This document shows, piece after piece, positions 1-7,897 of a stretch of DNA of 33,866 nt. This stretch comes from Streptomyces sp. 150FB (GTDB lineage Bacteria; Actinomycetota; Actinomycetes; Streptomycetales; Streptomycetaceae). The position numbers and the translations under genes were made by a program. The notes below the pieces were generated by a model, which was not told the origin of the DNA, did no database searches, and saw nothing but the letters and a program-made list of their open reading frames with translations. The DNA lies in assembly GCF_000818195.1 (NCBI RefSeq), contig NZ_JTHL01000001.1, positions 5,456,081 to 5,489,946 of the forward strand. Direction: 5' to 3'. The first letter of the stretch is position 1; each line of letters starts with the position of its first letter.

Positions 1-945
1 GCGGTGGATGGCCACGGCGGCCACCGTGCCGCCCGCGAGGGCGCCCACCCCGGCGGCGGCCGGGATGCCGACCTTGGCCGCCTTGCGGCCCGTACGGTAG
101 TCGCGCAGCCGCCACTCCAGCCGCCGCGCGTGCTTGCGGAGCTTGGCGTCCGGGTTGATGGCGTACGGATGTCCGACGAGCGAGAGCATCGGGATGTCGT
201 TGTGCGAGTCGCTGTACGCGGCGCAGCGGTTCAGGTCGAAGCCCTCGGCGGCGGCGAGCGCGCGTACGGCCTCGGCCTTGGCGGGGCCGTGCAGCGGTTC
301 GCCGACGAGCTTGCCCGTATAGACGCCGTCCACCGATTCGGCGACGGTGCCGAGGGCGCCGGTCAGGCCGAGCCTGCGGGCGATGATCGTCGCGGTCTCG
401 ACGGGGGCCGCGGTGACGAGCCAGACCTGTTGTCCCGCGTCGAGGTGGGCCTGCGCGAGGGCGCGGGTGCCGGGCCAGATGCGGTCGGCCATGTATTCGT
501 CGTAGATCTCCTCGCCGATGGACATCAGCTCGGAGACGCGGTGGCCCTTGACGATGGACAGCGCGCTGTCGCGGGCGTCCTGCATGTGCTCGGGGTCCTC
601 GACCCCGGCGAGCCTGAACCAGGCCTGCTGCCAGGCGAACCTGACGAGTTCACGGCGCTGGAAGAACTTGCGCTTGTAGAGACCGCGACCGAAGTGGAAG
701 ATCGCGGCGCCCTGCATGACGGTGTTGTCGAGATCGAAGAATGCTGCGGCGCGTTCGTCCCCGAACACGGGGAAGTCCGGTACTTCGGCGGTCCGGCCGG
801 CGCCCTGGGCGTCGACTCCGCGCTCCAGTGAGTCCTTCGACTCCTGTGTGGACTTGAGCCCCGCCTCGGCTGCGGCCTCGCCTGCCAGCACGCTCCGGGG
901 TGTCGCGGAACGTTTACGGGGAGTGAGCCATCCTGGTGCGGCCAT
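1..945 (-). CDS. HAD-IB family hydrolase (SerB-like phosphatase), 3' end outside window
   Basis: Read on the minus strand from ATG at 945, the frame stays open to the window edge (315 codons), so the C-terminus is missing. HAD motif I is FFDLDNT with the nucleophile and acid Asp71 and Asp73. Motif II is VTAAPVE, and the metal-binding motif is AYSDSHNDIPML, where the DSHND spacing is typical of HAD subfamily IB (SerB-like). The first 60 residues are a poorly structured extension before the catalytic core. The last visible residues (GIPAAAGVGALAGGTVAAVAIH) are hydrophobic and glycine/alanine-rich and could be a C-terminal membrane anchor. The substrate cannot be read from the sequence; relatives act on phosphoserine or on lipid and other phosphomonoesters. 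It is divergent from the glutaredoxin gene across 150 bases. Confidence 0.9.
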   Translation of the reverse strand, partial: MAAPGWLTPRKRSATPRSVLAGEAAAEAGLKSTQESKDSLERGVDAQGAGRTAEVPDFPVFGDERAAAFFDLDNTVMQGAAIFHFGRGLYKRKFFQRRELVRFAWQQAWFRLAGVEDPEHMQDARDSALSIVKGHRVSELMSIGEEIYDEYMADRIWPGTRALAQAHLDAGQQVWLVTAAPVETATIIARRLGLTGALGTVAESVDGVYTGKLVGEPLHGPAKAEAVRALAAAEGFDLNRCAAYSDSHNDIPMLSLVGHPYAINPDAKLRKHARRLEWRLRDYRTGRKAAKVGIPAAAGVGALAGGTVAAVAIHR

Positions 946-1095
946 GTCGTGAGCATAGCCAGTCTGTTCGGCCGTTCCTGACGCGCCGGGACTACGTGAC
1001 GTGAACTCTCCACGACCGGTGTGTTAATCCGGCGATAGGTGGGTGGCTGTGGATGACCGGCCACAACGATCCGCCGCGGGGCGGAGAATGGCGCC
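946..1095. promoter_or_regulatory. divergent promoter region between HAD phosphatase and glutaredoxin
   Basis: This 150-base spacer separates two divergent starts and so must hold both promoters. I found no convincing -35/-10 pair and no strong inverted repeat. It includes the GGAG before the glutaredoxin ATG. Confidence 0.4.
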
Positions 1096-1371
1096 ATGAG
1101 TCCTTTGCTGCGGCGTACGAGGAAAAAGGCCGTCGACCGGATGGTGACGCTCGTCTCCAAACCGGGCTGCCATCTCTGTGACGATGCGCGCACGGTGGTG
1201 GAGACGGTGTGTGCGGAGACGGGAGCGAAATGGGAGGAAAAGGACATAATGCTCGATGAGGAGCTCCATCGTCAGTACTGGGAGCAGATTCCGGTGGTCC
1301 TGATCGACGGTGAGCAGCACACCTTCTGGCGGGTGGATCCCGATCGGCTCCGTCGCGAACTGGGGGACTGA
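1096..1371 (+). CDS. glutaredoxin-family thiol-disulfide protein (DUF836-type)
   Basis: This 91-residue single-domain protein has a thioredoxin-like start, VTLVSKPGCHLCDDAR, with the redox pair Cys25-x-x-Cys28. A cis-Pro segment follows (QIPVVLIDG) and then the helix DPDRLRREL, which is the DUF836/glutaredoxin-like layout. The ATG at 1096 follows GGAG by about nine bases. A second in-frame ATG at 1141 (residue 16) would also keep the whole domain, so residues 1-15 are uncertain. The gene lies just upstream of rex in the same direction but about 275 bases away, with the rex operator between them. It is therefore probably transcribed separately. A thiol-redox role is inferred from the CxxC motif; the partner is unknown. 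Confidence 0.88.
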   Translation: MSPLLRRTRKKAVDRMVTLVSKPGCHLCDDARTVVETVCAETGAKWEEKDIMLDEELHRQYWEQIPVVLIDGEQHTFWRVDPDRLRRELGD

Positions 1372-1511
1372 GCGAAAAGGTGGTTACCATCGTGGGCGCT
1401 TTGCTGCGGTCTCGGGGGGCGTATTCGTGAGGAGTGTGTCCCGTCTTGCCCCCTTCGTGTATGCGACAGGCTGACCCGGTCGGTGGTTCCATCACCGCGG
1501 GATCAGGGCGC

Positions 1512-1525
1512 GTGACCCCGGTCAC
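1512..1525. promoter_or_regulatory. palindrome matching the Streptomyces Crp consensus, upstream of rex
   Basis: The sequence GTGACCCCGGTCAC has perfect 6-bp arms around two bases. It fits GTG-N6-GNCAC, the motif I recall as the Streptomyces Crp consensus. It lies 27 bases upstream of the Rex operator and about 120 bases before the rex start. Occupancy is inference only. Confidence 0.4.
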
Positions 1526-1552
1526 TTTGCTCGGACAAAGCGGACACAATCT

Positions 1553-1570
1553 TTGTGCACGCGTTCACAA
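1553..1570. promoter_or_regulatory. Rex operator (ROP) in front of rex-hemACD
   Basis: The sequence TTGTGCACGCGTTCACAA is an inverted repeat that differs at one base from the symmetric Rex consensus TTGTGAACGCGTTCACAA (C instead of A at the sixth position). It lies 77 bases before the rex start, where autoregulation is known in Streptomyces coelicolor. Rex binds when NAD+ is high and leaves when NADH rises, so low oxygen should raise expression of rex and the hem genes. I could not fix the -10 and -35 elements with confidence. Confidence 0.88.
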
Positions 1571-1646
1571 AGACATAGCCTGCATTCGACGGGGCGGTCC
1601 TGGAACATACGGCCGCCTGCAGCCTCGCTCATCCCGCAGGAGCACC

Positions 1647-2411
1647 GTGGCAACTGGCCGAACTCACCGACCGGCGACCCGTAGCCGAGGAATCCCCGAG
1701 GCCACAGTCGCCAGGCTTCCGCTGTATCTGCGGGCGCTCACCGGGCTTTCCGAGCGTTCCGTACCCACTGTGTCGTCCGAGGAACTCGCGACCGCCGCCG
1801 GCGTCAACTCAGCGAAGCTGCGCAAGGACTTCTCCTACCTCGGCTCCTACGGGACCCGCGGCGTGGGCTACGACGTCGAATACCTCGTCTACCAGATCTC
1901 CCGTGAGCTGGGGCTGACCCAGGACTGGCCGGTCGTCATCGTCGGGATCGGTAACCTCGGGGCGGCGCTCGCCAATTACGGCGGGTTCGCCTCCCGCGGC
2001 TTCCGGGTCGCCGCGCTGATAGACGCCGATCCGACGATGGCCGGGAAGCCGGTCGCCGGGATCCCCGTCCAGCACACGGACGAGCTGGAGAAGATCATCA
2101 GCGACAACGGTGTCTCCATCGGGGTCATCGCGACCCCGGCCGGAGCGGCCCAGCAGGTCTGCGAGCGCCTGGTCGCCGCCGGTGTCACCTCGATCCTCAA
2201 CTTCGCGCCGACCGTGCTCTCCGTGCCCGAGGGCGTGGACGTGCGGAAGGTCGACCTCTCGATCGAGCTCCAGATCCTCGCCTTCCACGAGCAGCGCAAG
2301 GCGGGCGAGGACGCGGCGCTGGGCGCCGCAGGCCCGCCCGCCGGGCGGCCGGGCGGACCTCCGAGCCGGAAGGGACCCGACGGGGACATGCCCGCGGTGA
2401 TGCCGGCATGA
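1647..2411 (+). CDS. rex: redox-sensing transcriptional repressor Rex
   Basis: The protein has 254 residues. An N-terminal winged helix covers residues 18-75 (VARLPLYLRAL, then the recognition helix region GVNSAKLRKDFSYLG). A Rossmann domain follows, with the dinucleotide fingerprint VVIVGIGNLG at residues 96-105. The C-terminal swapped helix LSIELQILAFHEQRKAG precedes a Pro/Gly-rich tail. I chose GTG at 1647 because it follows CAGGAG at good spacing and gives the known Streptomyces start MATGRTHRPATRS. The frame is open 71 codons further upstream, but that stretch contains the operator. Rex senses NADH/NAD+ and represses respiratory and haem genes. Its TGA overlaps the hemA ATG (ATGA), so the two are translationally coupled. 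Confidence 0.97.
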   Translation: MATGRTHRPATRSRGIPEATVARLPLYLRALTGLSERSVPTVSSEELATAAGVNSAKLRKDFSYLGSYGTRGVGYDVEYLVYQISRELGLTQDWPVVIVGIGNLGAALANYGGFASRGFRVAALIDADPTMAGKPVAGIPVQHTDELEKIISDNGVSIGVIATPAGAAQQVCERLVAAGVTSILNFAPTVLSVPEGVDVRKVDLSIELQILAFHEQRKAGEDAALGAAGPPAGRPGGPPSRKGPDGDMPAVMPA

Positions 2412-3778
2412 GTCTTCTGGTCGTCGGGCTGAGCCACCGCAGCGCGCCGGTGAGCGTGCTGGAGCGGGCGTCGCTGTCCACGGACGCGCAGGTCAAGCTG
2501 TTGCAGGACTCGCTGGCCGCCGAACCGGCCGCCGAGGCCACGGTCCTCGCCACCTGCAACCGCATCGAGCTGTACGCGGACGTCGACAAGTTCCACGCCG
2601 GGGTCGCCGAGCTGTCCATGCTGCTCGCCCAGCACAGCGAGGTCGACCTCGAAGAGCTGACCCCGTACCTCTACGTGCACTACGAGGACCGCGCGGCCCA
2701 CCATCTCTTCTCGGTGGCCTGCGGACTCGACTCGATGGTCGTCGGCGAAGGCCAGATCATCGCCCAGATCAAGGACGCGCTGGCGCTGGGCCAGGAGCTG
2801 CACACCGCGGGACGGATGCTCAACGACCTGTTCCAGCAGGCGCTGCGGGTCGGCAAGCGGGCCCACAGCGAGACCGGCATCGACCGGGCGGGACAGTCGC
2901 TCGTCACCTTCGGCCTCGAACAGCTCGCCGCGGGCGCGGCCGTGGAGTCCTGGGCCAAGGAGAAGCGCGCGCTGGTCATCGGCGCGGGGTCCATGTCCTC
3001 GCTGGCCGCCGCGACCCTCGCCAGGGCCGGTGTCGCCGAGATCGTCGTCGCCAACCGGACGACCGCGCGCGCCGAGCGCCTCGTACAGATCCTCACCCAG
3101 CCCGGCGGTACGGGCGTCGCCGCCCGCGCCGTCGAGATGGACGCCGTCGGGAGCGAACTGGCACGGGCGGACGTGGTCGTGTCCTGCACGGGAGCGACGG
3201 GTCTGGTGCTGAGCGCCGACGCCGTCGAGTCCGCGGTGGGCGCCCGTACGGCACCGGGCCGCAAAGGCCCGCTCGCCCTGCTCGACCTCGCCATGCCCCG
3301 GGACATCGACGCGGCCGTGCACCGCGTCGGCGGCGTCCGGATCGTCGACATCGAGTCGCTCGCCGAAGCCTCGGCCGACGCGCCGATGGCCGCCGACGTC
3401 GACCGGGTCCGCACCATCGTCTCCGACGAAGTGGCCGCCTTCGGTGCCGCGCAGCGCGCCGCTCACATCACTCCGACCGTGGTCGCACTGCGCGCCATGG
3501 CCGCCGAAGTGGTCAGCAGCGAGGTCGCGCGCCTCGAAGGCCGGCTCCCCGATCTTGACGACAAGGAGCGCTCCGAGATCACCCGGACCGTGCGCCGCGT
3601 CGTCGACAAGCTCCTGCACGCGCCCACCGTGCGGGTCAAGCAGCTTGCCAGCGAACCCGGCGGCGCCGGATACGCGGACGCACTGCGAGAACTCTTCGAC
3701 CTCGACCCCCAGACGGTCGCCGCCGTCAGCCGGGCCGACCTGAATGACACCGATGGTGTAGGCAGAGGGCGAGTATGA
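2408..3778 (+). CDS. hemA: glutamyl-tRNA reductase
   Basis: HemA reduces glutamyl-tRNA(Glu) to glutamate-1-semialdehyde with NADPH, the committed step of C5-pathway tetrapyrrole synthesis in the cytoplasm. The 456-residue protein begins SLLVVGLSHRSAPV and carries the catalytic Cys50 in ATCNRIELY. It has the conserved GEGQIIAQIKDAL segment, the NADPH-binding GAGSMSSLAAATLARAG, and the C-terminal dimerisation helix with LLHAPTVRVKQLA. The length is normal for actinobacteria. The ATG overlaps the rex stop by four bases and the TGA overlaps the hemC ATG in the same way. The three genes therefore form one coupled unit under Rex control. Confidence 0.98.
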   Translation: MSLLVVGLSHRSAPVSVLERASLSTDAQVKLLQDSLAAEPAAEATVLATCNRIELYADVDKFHAGVAELSMLLAQHSEVDLEELTPYLYVHYEDRAAHHLFSVACGLDSMVVGEGQIIAQIKDALALGQELHTAGRMLNDLFQQALRVGKRAHSETGIDRAGQSLVTFGLEQLAAGAAVESWAKEKRALVIGAGSMSSLAAATLARAGVAEIVVANRTTARAERLVQILTQPGGTGVAARAVEMDAVGSELARADVVVSCTGATGLVLSADAVESAVGARTAPGRKGPLALLDLAMPRDIDAAVHRVGGVRIVDIESLAEASADAPMAADVDRVRTIVSDEVAAFGAAQRAAHITPTVVALRAMAAEVVSSEVARLEGRLPDLDDKERSEITRTVRRVVDKLLHAPTVRVKQLASEPGGAGYADALRELFDLDPQTVAAVSRADLNDTDGVGRGRV

Positions 3779-4752
3779 CCCAGAAGGCACTGAGGCCCGA
3801 CCAGGCCTTGAGGCTCGGAACGAGACGCAGCAAACTCGCCATGGCCCAGTCCGGGCTCGTGGCGCGGGCGGTGCGGGAGCTGACCGGGCGGCCGGTGGAG
3901 CTCGTCGAGATCACTACGTACGGAGACACCTCGCGCGAGCACCTCGCGCAGATCGGCGGCACGGGCGTATTCGTCACCGCGCTGCGTGAAGCGCTGCTGC
4001 GCGGCGAGGTCGACTTCGCAGTCCACTCCCTCAAGGACCTGCCGACGGCCCGCCCGGAGGATCTGGCGCTGGCCGCCATACCCCGGCGCGAGGACCCGAG
4101 GGACGTCCTGATCGCACGGGACGGGCTGACGTTCGAGCGGCTGCCGCACGGAGCCAGGATCGGTACGGGCTCGCCACGCCGTACGGCCCAGCTCAACGCC
4201 CACGCCCGCGATCACGGCCTCGTCATCGAGACCGTCCCGATCAGGGGCAACATCGACACCCGGATCGGATACGTCCACAGCGGGGAGCTCGACGCCGTTG
4301 TGCTCGCCGCCGCCGGACTCCACCGTCTTGGCAGGACCGACGAGGTCACCGACTTCCTGTCGGCCGACACGGTCCTGCCCGCCCCCGGCCAGGGGGCCCT
4401 CGCAGTCGAGTGCGCCGCGGTCAATGTGGACCTCGCCGCTTCGCTCGCCGAGCTCGACGATCCGGACACCCGGATCGCCGTGACCGCCGAGCGTTCCCTG
4501 CTCGCCGCCCTGGAGGCCGGTTGCAGCGCACCTGTGGGTGCGCTGGCCGACCTGCTGGCCGAGGAGCAGGTTGTCAACGAGATGCGCCTGCGCGGCGTCG
4601 TCGGCACGACCGACGGCTCGACGCTGGTGCAGATGTCCATCACCGGTTCCGTACCCACGTCGCACAGCGACGCCGTCGCGCTCGGGCGCGAACTCGCGTC
4701 CGAGATGCTCGCCAAGGGTGCGGCCGGTCTTATGGGGGAGCGAGAACTTTGA
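3775..4752 (+). CDS. hemC: hydroxymethylbilane synthase (porphobilinogen deaminase)
   Basis: HemC condenses four porphobilinogens to linear hydroxymethylbilane. The 325-residue protein has LRLGTRRSKLAMAQS at the N-terminus, the conserved VHSLKDLP loop, the GTGSPRR cofactor-contact motif, and EAGCSAPVGA with Cys250, the attachment site of the dipyrromethane cofactor. It is complete and of usual length. ATGA overlaps link it to hemA upstream. At its 3' end the stop TGA shares bases with a TTG start for hemD. Confidence 0.98.
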   Translation: MTQKALRPDQALRLGTRRSKLAMAQSGLVARAVRELTGRPVELVEITTYGDTSREHLAQIGGTGVFVTALREALLRGEVDFAVHSLKDLPTARPEDLALAAIPRREDPRDVLIARDGLTFERLPHGARIGTGSPRRTAQLNAHARDHGLVIETVPIRGNIDTRIGYVHSGELDAVVLAAAGLHRLGRTDEVTDFLSADTVLPAPGQGALAVECAAVNVDLAASLAELDDPDTRIAVTAERSLLAALEAGCSAPVGALADLLAEEQVVNEMRLRGVVGTTDGSTLVQMSITGSVPTSHSDAVALGRELASEMLAKGAAGLMGEREL

Positions 4753-6407
4753 GCCCCACCACCTCTGACCTTCCGGCCTACTTCGCATCGGGGCACGTCA
4801 CCTTCCTCGGTGCCGGACCCGGAGATCCAGGTCTGCTGACACTTCGCGCCGTGGAGGCGCTCGCGGGTGCGGATGTACTGATCGCCGAGCCGGATGTGCT
4901 CGACGTCGTCCGTGGCCATGCGAGGGCGAGTGTGAGCACGCCCGCGCTGACGATCATTGACGATCTGTCAACAGCCGCCGGGATCCCCGCGATCAGGGAT
5001 GCCGCCAATCTTGTCATGGAGGCAGCGAGGGGCGGCAAGCGGGTCGTCCGTGCGGTCACCGGTGACCCGGGGCTCGACGGCGACGCAGGCACGGAGATGC
5101 TCGCCTGCGCCACGGCGGGCATTCCCTTCGAGGTCGTGCCCGGTATCGCCGCCGCTGTCGGTGTGCCGGCGTATGCCGGGGTGCCGCTGCGCGACGCGCA
5201 GGGCACCGACGTACGCATCGTCGACGCCAGGACCGCCAGCGAGCGCTGTTGGACCGAGGTCGGTGCCAGTGACGGCACCGTCGTCGTCTCCACCACGCTC
5301 GAGTCGGTCGCGGGCGCCGCCGGTGAACTCGTCGCCGCCGGCCGCAAGCCGGACACCCCGATGACCGTCACCGTCGCCGGCACGACGACGCGCCAGCGCA
5401 CCTGGACCGCCACCCTCGGCACCATCGCGCAGACGCTGAAGCACGCCAAGGTCCTGCCGTCGCCGGACGGACACCAGCCCGTCATAGCCGTCGTGGGCGA
5501 GCGCAGCTCGGCCGCCCAGCGCGACCAGCTCGCGTGGTTCGAGTCCAAGCCGCTCTTCGGCTGGAAGGTCCTCGTCCCGCGTACCAAGGAGCAGGCAGCT
5601 TCGCTCTCCGACCAGCTCAGGTCGTACGGCGCGGTGCCGCACGAGGTCCCGACCATCGCCGTGGAACCGCCGCGCACGCCCCAGCAGATGGAGCGCGCCG
5701 TCAAGGGCCTGGTCACCGGGCGCTACGAGTGGATCGCGTTCACCTCGGTCAACGCGGTGAAGGCGGTGCGGGAGAAGTTCGAGGAGTACGGTCTCGACGC
5801 CCGCGCCTTCGCCGGGATCAAGGTCGCGGCGGTCGGCGACCAGACCGCGGCCTCGCTGGTCGAGTTCGGCGTCAAGCCCGACCTCGTACCGAGCGGCGAG
5901 CAGTCGGCCGCCGGGCTGCTGGACGACTGGCCGCCGTACGACCCGGTCTTCGACCCGATCGACCGGGTGTTCCTGCCGCGCGCCGACATCGCCACCGAGA
6001 CGCTGGTGGCGGGTCTGATCGAGCTGGGCTGGGAGGTCGACGACGTGACCGCGTACCGCACGGTACGGGCCTCGCCGCCGCCCGCCGACACCCGCGAGGC
6101 CATCAAGGGCGGCGGCTTCGACGCGGTGCTCTTCACCTCGTCGTCGACCGTGCGGAACCTGGTCGGTATCGCGGGCAAGCCGCACAACGTGACGGTGATC
6201 GCCTGTATCGGCCCCGCGACGGCGAAGACCGCCGAGGAGCACGGCCTGCGCGTCGACGTCCTGTCGCCCGAGCCGTCGGTGCACAAGCTCGCCGAGGCGC
6301 TCGCCACCTTCGGCGCGCAGCGCCGCGAGGCGGCCAAGGAGGCGGGCGAGACCGTCACCAGGCCGAGCGAGCGACGTCCCGGAAGCCGCAGACGGCGCAC
6401 CACCTGA
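4749..6407 (+). CDS. hemD: uroporphyrinogen-III synthase with N-terminal SUMT-like methyltransferase domain
   Basis: This is a two-domain protein of 552 residues. Residues about 12-255 resemble SAM-dependent uroporphyrinogen-III methyltransferase (VTFLGAGPGDPGLLTLRAVEAL). Residues about 265-535 are the HemD synthase that closes hydroxymethylbilane to uroporphyrinogen III, with KVLVPRTKEQA, IAFTSVNAVKAV and DAVLFTSSSTVRNLV. The start is TTG at 4749. It overlaps the hemC stop (TTGA), follows GGGGGAG by eight bases, and gives LSPTTSDLPAYFASGHV; the longer open frame inside hemC is a shadow. The methyltransferase half has lost canonical motifs: GVPLRDAQGT replaces GIPLTHR and VTGDPGLDGDAG replaces KGGDPFVFGRGG. 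Methylation activity is therefore doubtful, while the synthase half looks intact. Confidence 0.93.
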   Translation: MSPTTSDLPAYFASGHVTFLGAGPGDPGLLTLRAVEALAGADVLIAEPDVLDVVRGHARASVSTPALTIIDDLSTAAGIPAIRDAANLVMEAARGGKRVVRAVTGDPGLDGDAGTEMLACATAGIPFEVVPGIAAAVGVPAYAGVPLRDAQGTDVRIVDARTASERCWTEVGASDGTVVVSTTLESVAGAAGELVAAGRKPDTPMTVTVAGTTTRQRTWTATLGTIAQTLKHAKVLPSPDGHQPVIAVVGERSSAAQRDQLAWFESKPLFGWKVLVPRTKEQAASLSDQLRSYGAVPHEVPTIAVEPPRTPQQMERAVKGLVTGRYEWIAFTSVNAVKAVREKFEEYGLDARAFAGIKVAAVGDQTAASLVEFGVKPDLVPSGEQSAAGLLDDWPPYDPVFDPIDRVFLPRADIATETLVAGLIELGWEVDDVTAYRTVRASPPPADTREAIKGGGFDAVLFTSSSTVRNLVGIAGKPHNVTVIACIGPATAKTAEEHGLRVDVLSPEPSVHKLAEALATFGAQRREAAKEAGETVTRPSERRPGSRRRRTT

Positions 6408-6427
6408 GCGGGTCGCGGTACTGACTC

Positions 6428-6459
6428 ATGGTCCCGGCCGCTGTGGCGGCCGGGACCAT
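6428..6459 (+). terminator. strong hairpin terminator after hemD
   Basis: A perfect 14-bp inverted repeat begins ATGGTCCCGGCCGC and has a TGTG loop, starting 21 bases after the hemD stop. It has no clear U tract, as is common in Streptomyces. It separates rex-hemACD from hemB, although readthrough is possible. Confidence 0.75.
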
Positions 6460-6482
6460 CATCAGTCCCGGCTCACGCGCAC

Positions 6483-6600
6483 CTGAATCACGCAGACGTG
6501 AAGCGTGCAGACTTGAAGCACGCACGTGAAGCACGCATACGTGAATTACGCATACGTGAATTACGCATACGTGAATTACGCATACGTGAATGACGCACCT
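6483..6600. repeat. 15-bp tandem repeat array in the hemB leader
   Basis: There are eight head-to-tail units. Seven are 15 bp and the third is 13 bp. The last four full copies start at 6541, 6556, 6571 and 6586, and the first three of these are identical (GTGAATTACGCATAC). Earlier units at 6483, 6498, 6513 and 6526 have diverged (for example GTGAAGCACGCATAC). The array ends 23 bases before the hemB start. It is AT-richer than its surroundings, and the units abut with no spacers, which rules out CRISPR. Confidence 0.92.
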
Positions 6601-6623
6601 GACGACGCAAGAGGCCACTGACG

Positions 6624-7619
6624 ATGACTGTGTACGGCTCTTTCCCCGCTTCGCGCCCGCGCCGGCTGCGGGTGAATCCCGCGATGCGGCGGATGGTCGC
6701 CGAGACCCGGCTCCACCCGGCGGACCTGATCCTCCCCGCCTTCGTACGGGAGGGAGTCGCCGAGCCCGTCCCCATCTCGGCGATGCCGGGGGTCGTCCAG
6801 CACTCCCTGGACAGCCTGCGCAGGGCCGCGGCCGAGGCGGTCGCCGCCGGCGTCTCGGGGATCATGCTCTACGGCGTTCCCGAGGACGCCAAGAAGGACG
6901 CCGTCGGGACGGCCGGCACCGACCCCGACGGAATCCTCCAGGCCGGGATCCGCGCAGTGCGGGAGGAGGTCGGCGACGAGCTGATCGTCATGTCCGACCT
7001 GTGCCTCGACGAGTACACGGACCACGGCCACTGCGGTGTGCTGGACCAGCAGGGCCGGGTCGACAACGACGCGACGCTGGAGCGGTACGCGGAAATGGCG
7101 CAGGTCCAGGCCGACGCCGGGGCCCACATGGTGGGCGCCAGCGGCATGATGGACGGCCAGATCGGCGTCACCCGCGAGGCGCTCGACGCCATCGGCAGGG
7201 AGGACGTGTCGATCCTCGCGTACACGGCGAAGTACTCGTCGGCCTTCTACGGCCCCTTCAGGGAGGCCGTCGGCTCCTCGCTCAAGGGCGACCGCAAGAC
7301 GTACCAGCAGGACCCCGCCAACGCGCGCGAGGCGATGCGCGAGCTGGCGCTCGACCTGGAGGAGGGCGCCGACATGGTGATGGTCAAGCCCGCCCTGCCG
7401 TACCTGGACATCCTGGCGCGCATCGCCGACGAGGCGAACGTGCCGGTCGCCGCGTACCAGATCTCCGGCGAGTTCGCGATGATCGAGGCGGCGGCCGAGA
7501 AGGGCTGGATCGACCGCGACGCCGCGATCATGGAGACCCTGACGGGGATCAAGCGCGCGGGCGCGGGCACGATCCTGACGTACTGGGCGACGGAGGTCGC
7601 ACAGAAGCTGGGGCGCTGA
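6624..7619 (+). CDS. hemB: delta-aminolevulinic acid dehydratase (porphobilinogen synthase)
   Basis: HemB joins two 5-aminolevulinates into porphobilinogen. The 331-residue protein is full length. The two active-site lysines are Lys203 in [15 protein letters not shown] and Lys255 in [12 protein letters not shown], the Schiff-base residue. The metal loop reads [15 protein letters not shown]: Cys127 and Cys137 are present, but the middle zinc Cys is Asp129. It is thus neither the three-Cys zinc type nor the plain aspartate/magnesium type. The start follows AAGAGG at about nine bases. HemB acts between HemA/HemL and HemC, so its place here completes most of the early haem pathway. It has its own leader containing the repeat array. 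Confidence 0.97.
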   Translation: MTVYGSFPASRPRRLRVNPAMRRMVAETRLHPADLILPAFVREGVAEPVPISAMPGVVQHSLDSLRRAAAEAVAAGVSGIMLYGVPEDAKKDAVGTAGTDPDGILQAGIRAVREEVGDELIVMSDLCLDEYTDHGHCGVLDQQGRVDNDATLERYAEMAQVQADAGAHMVGASGMMDGQIGVTREALDAIGREDVSILAYTAKYSSAFYGPFREAVGSSLKGDRKTYQQDPANAREAMRELALDLEEGADMVMVKPALPYLDILARIADEANVPVAAYQISGEFAMIEAAAEKGWIDRDAAIMETLTGIKRAGAGTILTYWATEVAQKLGR

Positions 7620-7621
7620 GA

Positions 7622-7852
7622 CTGGCCGCTGCTGTGCCTCGAAGGCTGTGTTCTCGCCGCTGTAGATGATGTCGGCGCCGGGGCCCGCGATCATCGCGGG
7701 GACGGCCATGATGCCGCCGTCGACGTGGTCGGCGCTCTGTGACGCCGCCCAGGCCCCCGTACGTTCCAGACAGTGGTGGGGTGTCCGGCGCGTACGAAGG
7801 CGGCGGCGAGCGCGGAGCCCATCGTGCCGAGGCCGAGGACGAGGACGGTCAC
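7622..7852 (-). pseudogene. remnant of an NAD(P)-dependent imine reductase-like oxidoreductase
   Basis: Two pieces of one protein lie in different minus-strand frames. From GTG at 7852 the sequence reads VTVLVLGLGTMGSALAAAF, a Rossmann GxGxxG start with RAGHPTTVWN. After about 7763 the other frame continues SADHVDGGIMAVPAMIAG and ADIIYSGENTAFEA, a segment conserved in the imine reductase/6-PGDH-like family after about residue 110. The stretch between is missing, and the helical C-terminal half is gone. The homology ends at the hemB stop. An internal deletion with a frame change plus a 3' truncation explains this. The call rests on my recognition of these motifs. Confidence 0.72.
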
Positions 7853-7897
7853 CGGGGTGAGGGTGGAGGTTGAGCGTCCCCGGAGTTGCCGGGCGCT

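Noticed and set aside
1434..1646. Rex starting at 1434 with 71 extra residues.
   Set aside because: This stretch contains the Rex operator, lacks homology, and a good ribosome binding site precedes the GTG at 1647.
1976..3790. A 604-codon open frame on the minus strand opposite rex and hemA.
   Set aside because: It is antisense to two clearly real genes, has no domain I recognise, and arises from the high GC third-position bias of the real strand. Similar long antisense frames opposite hemC, hemD, hemB, argS, lysS, rtcB and the HEAT gene were dropped for the same reason.
6483..6600. Possible CRISPR array.
   Set aside because: The repeat units abut with no spacers, are only 15 bp, and there are no cas genes.
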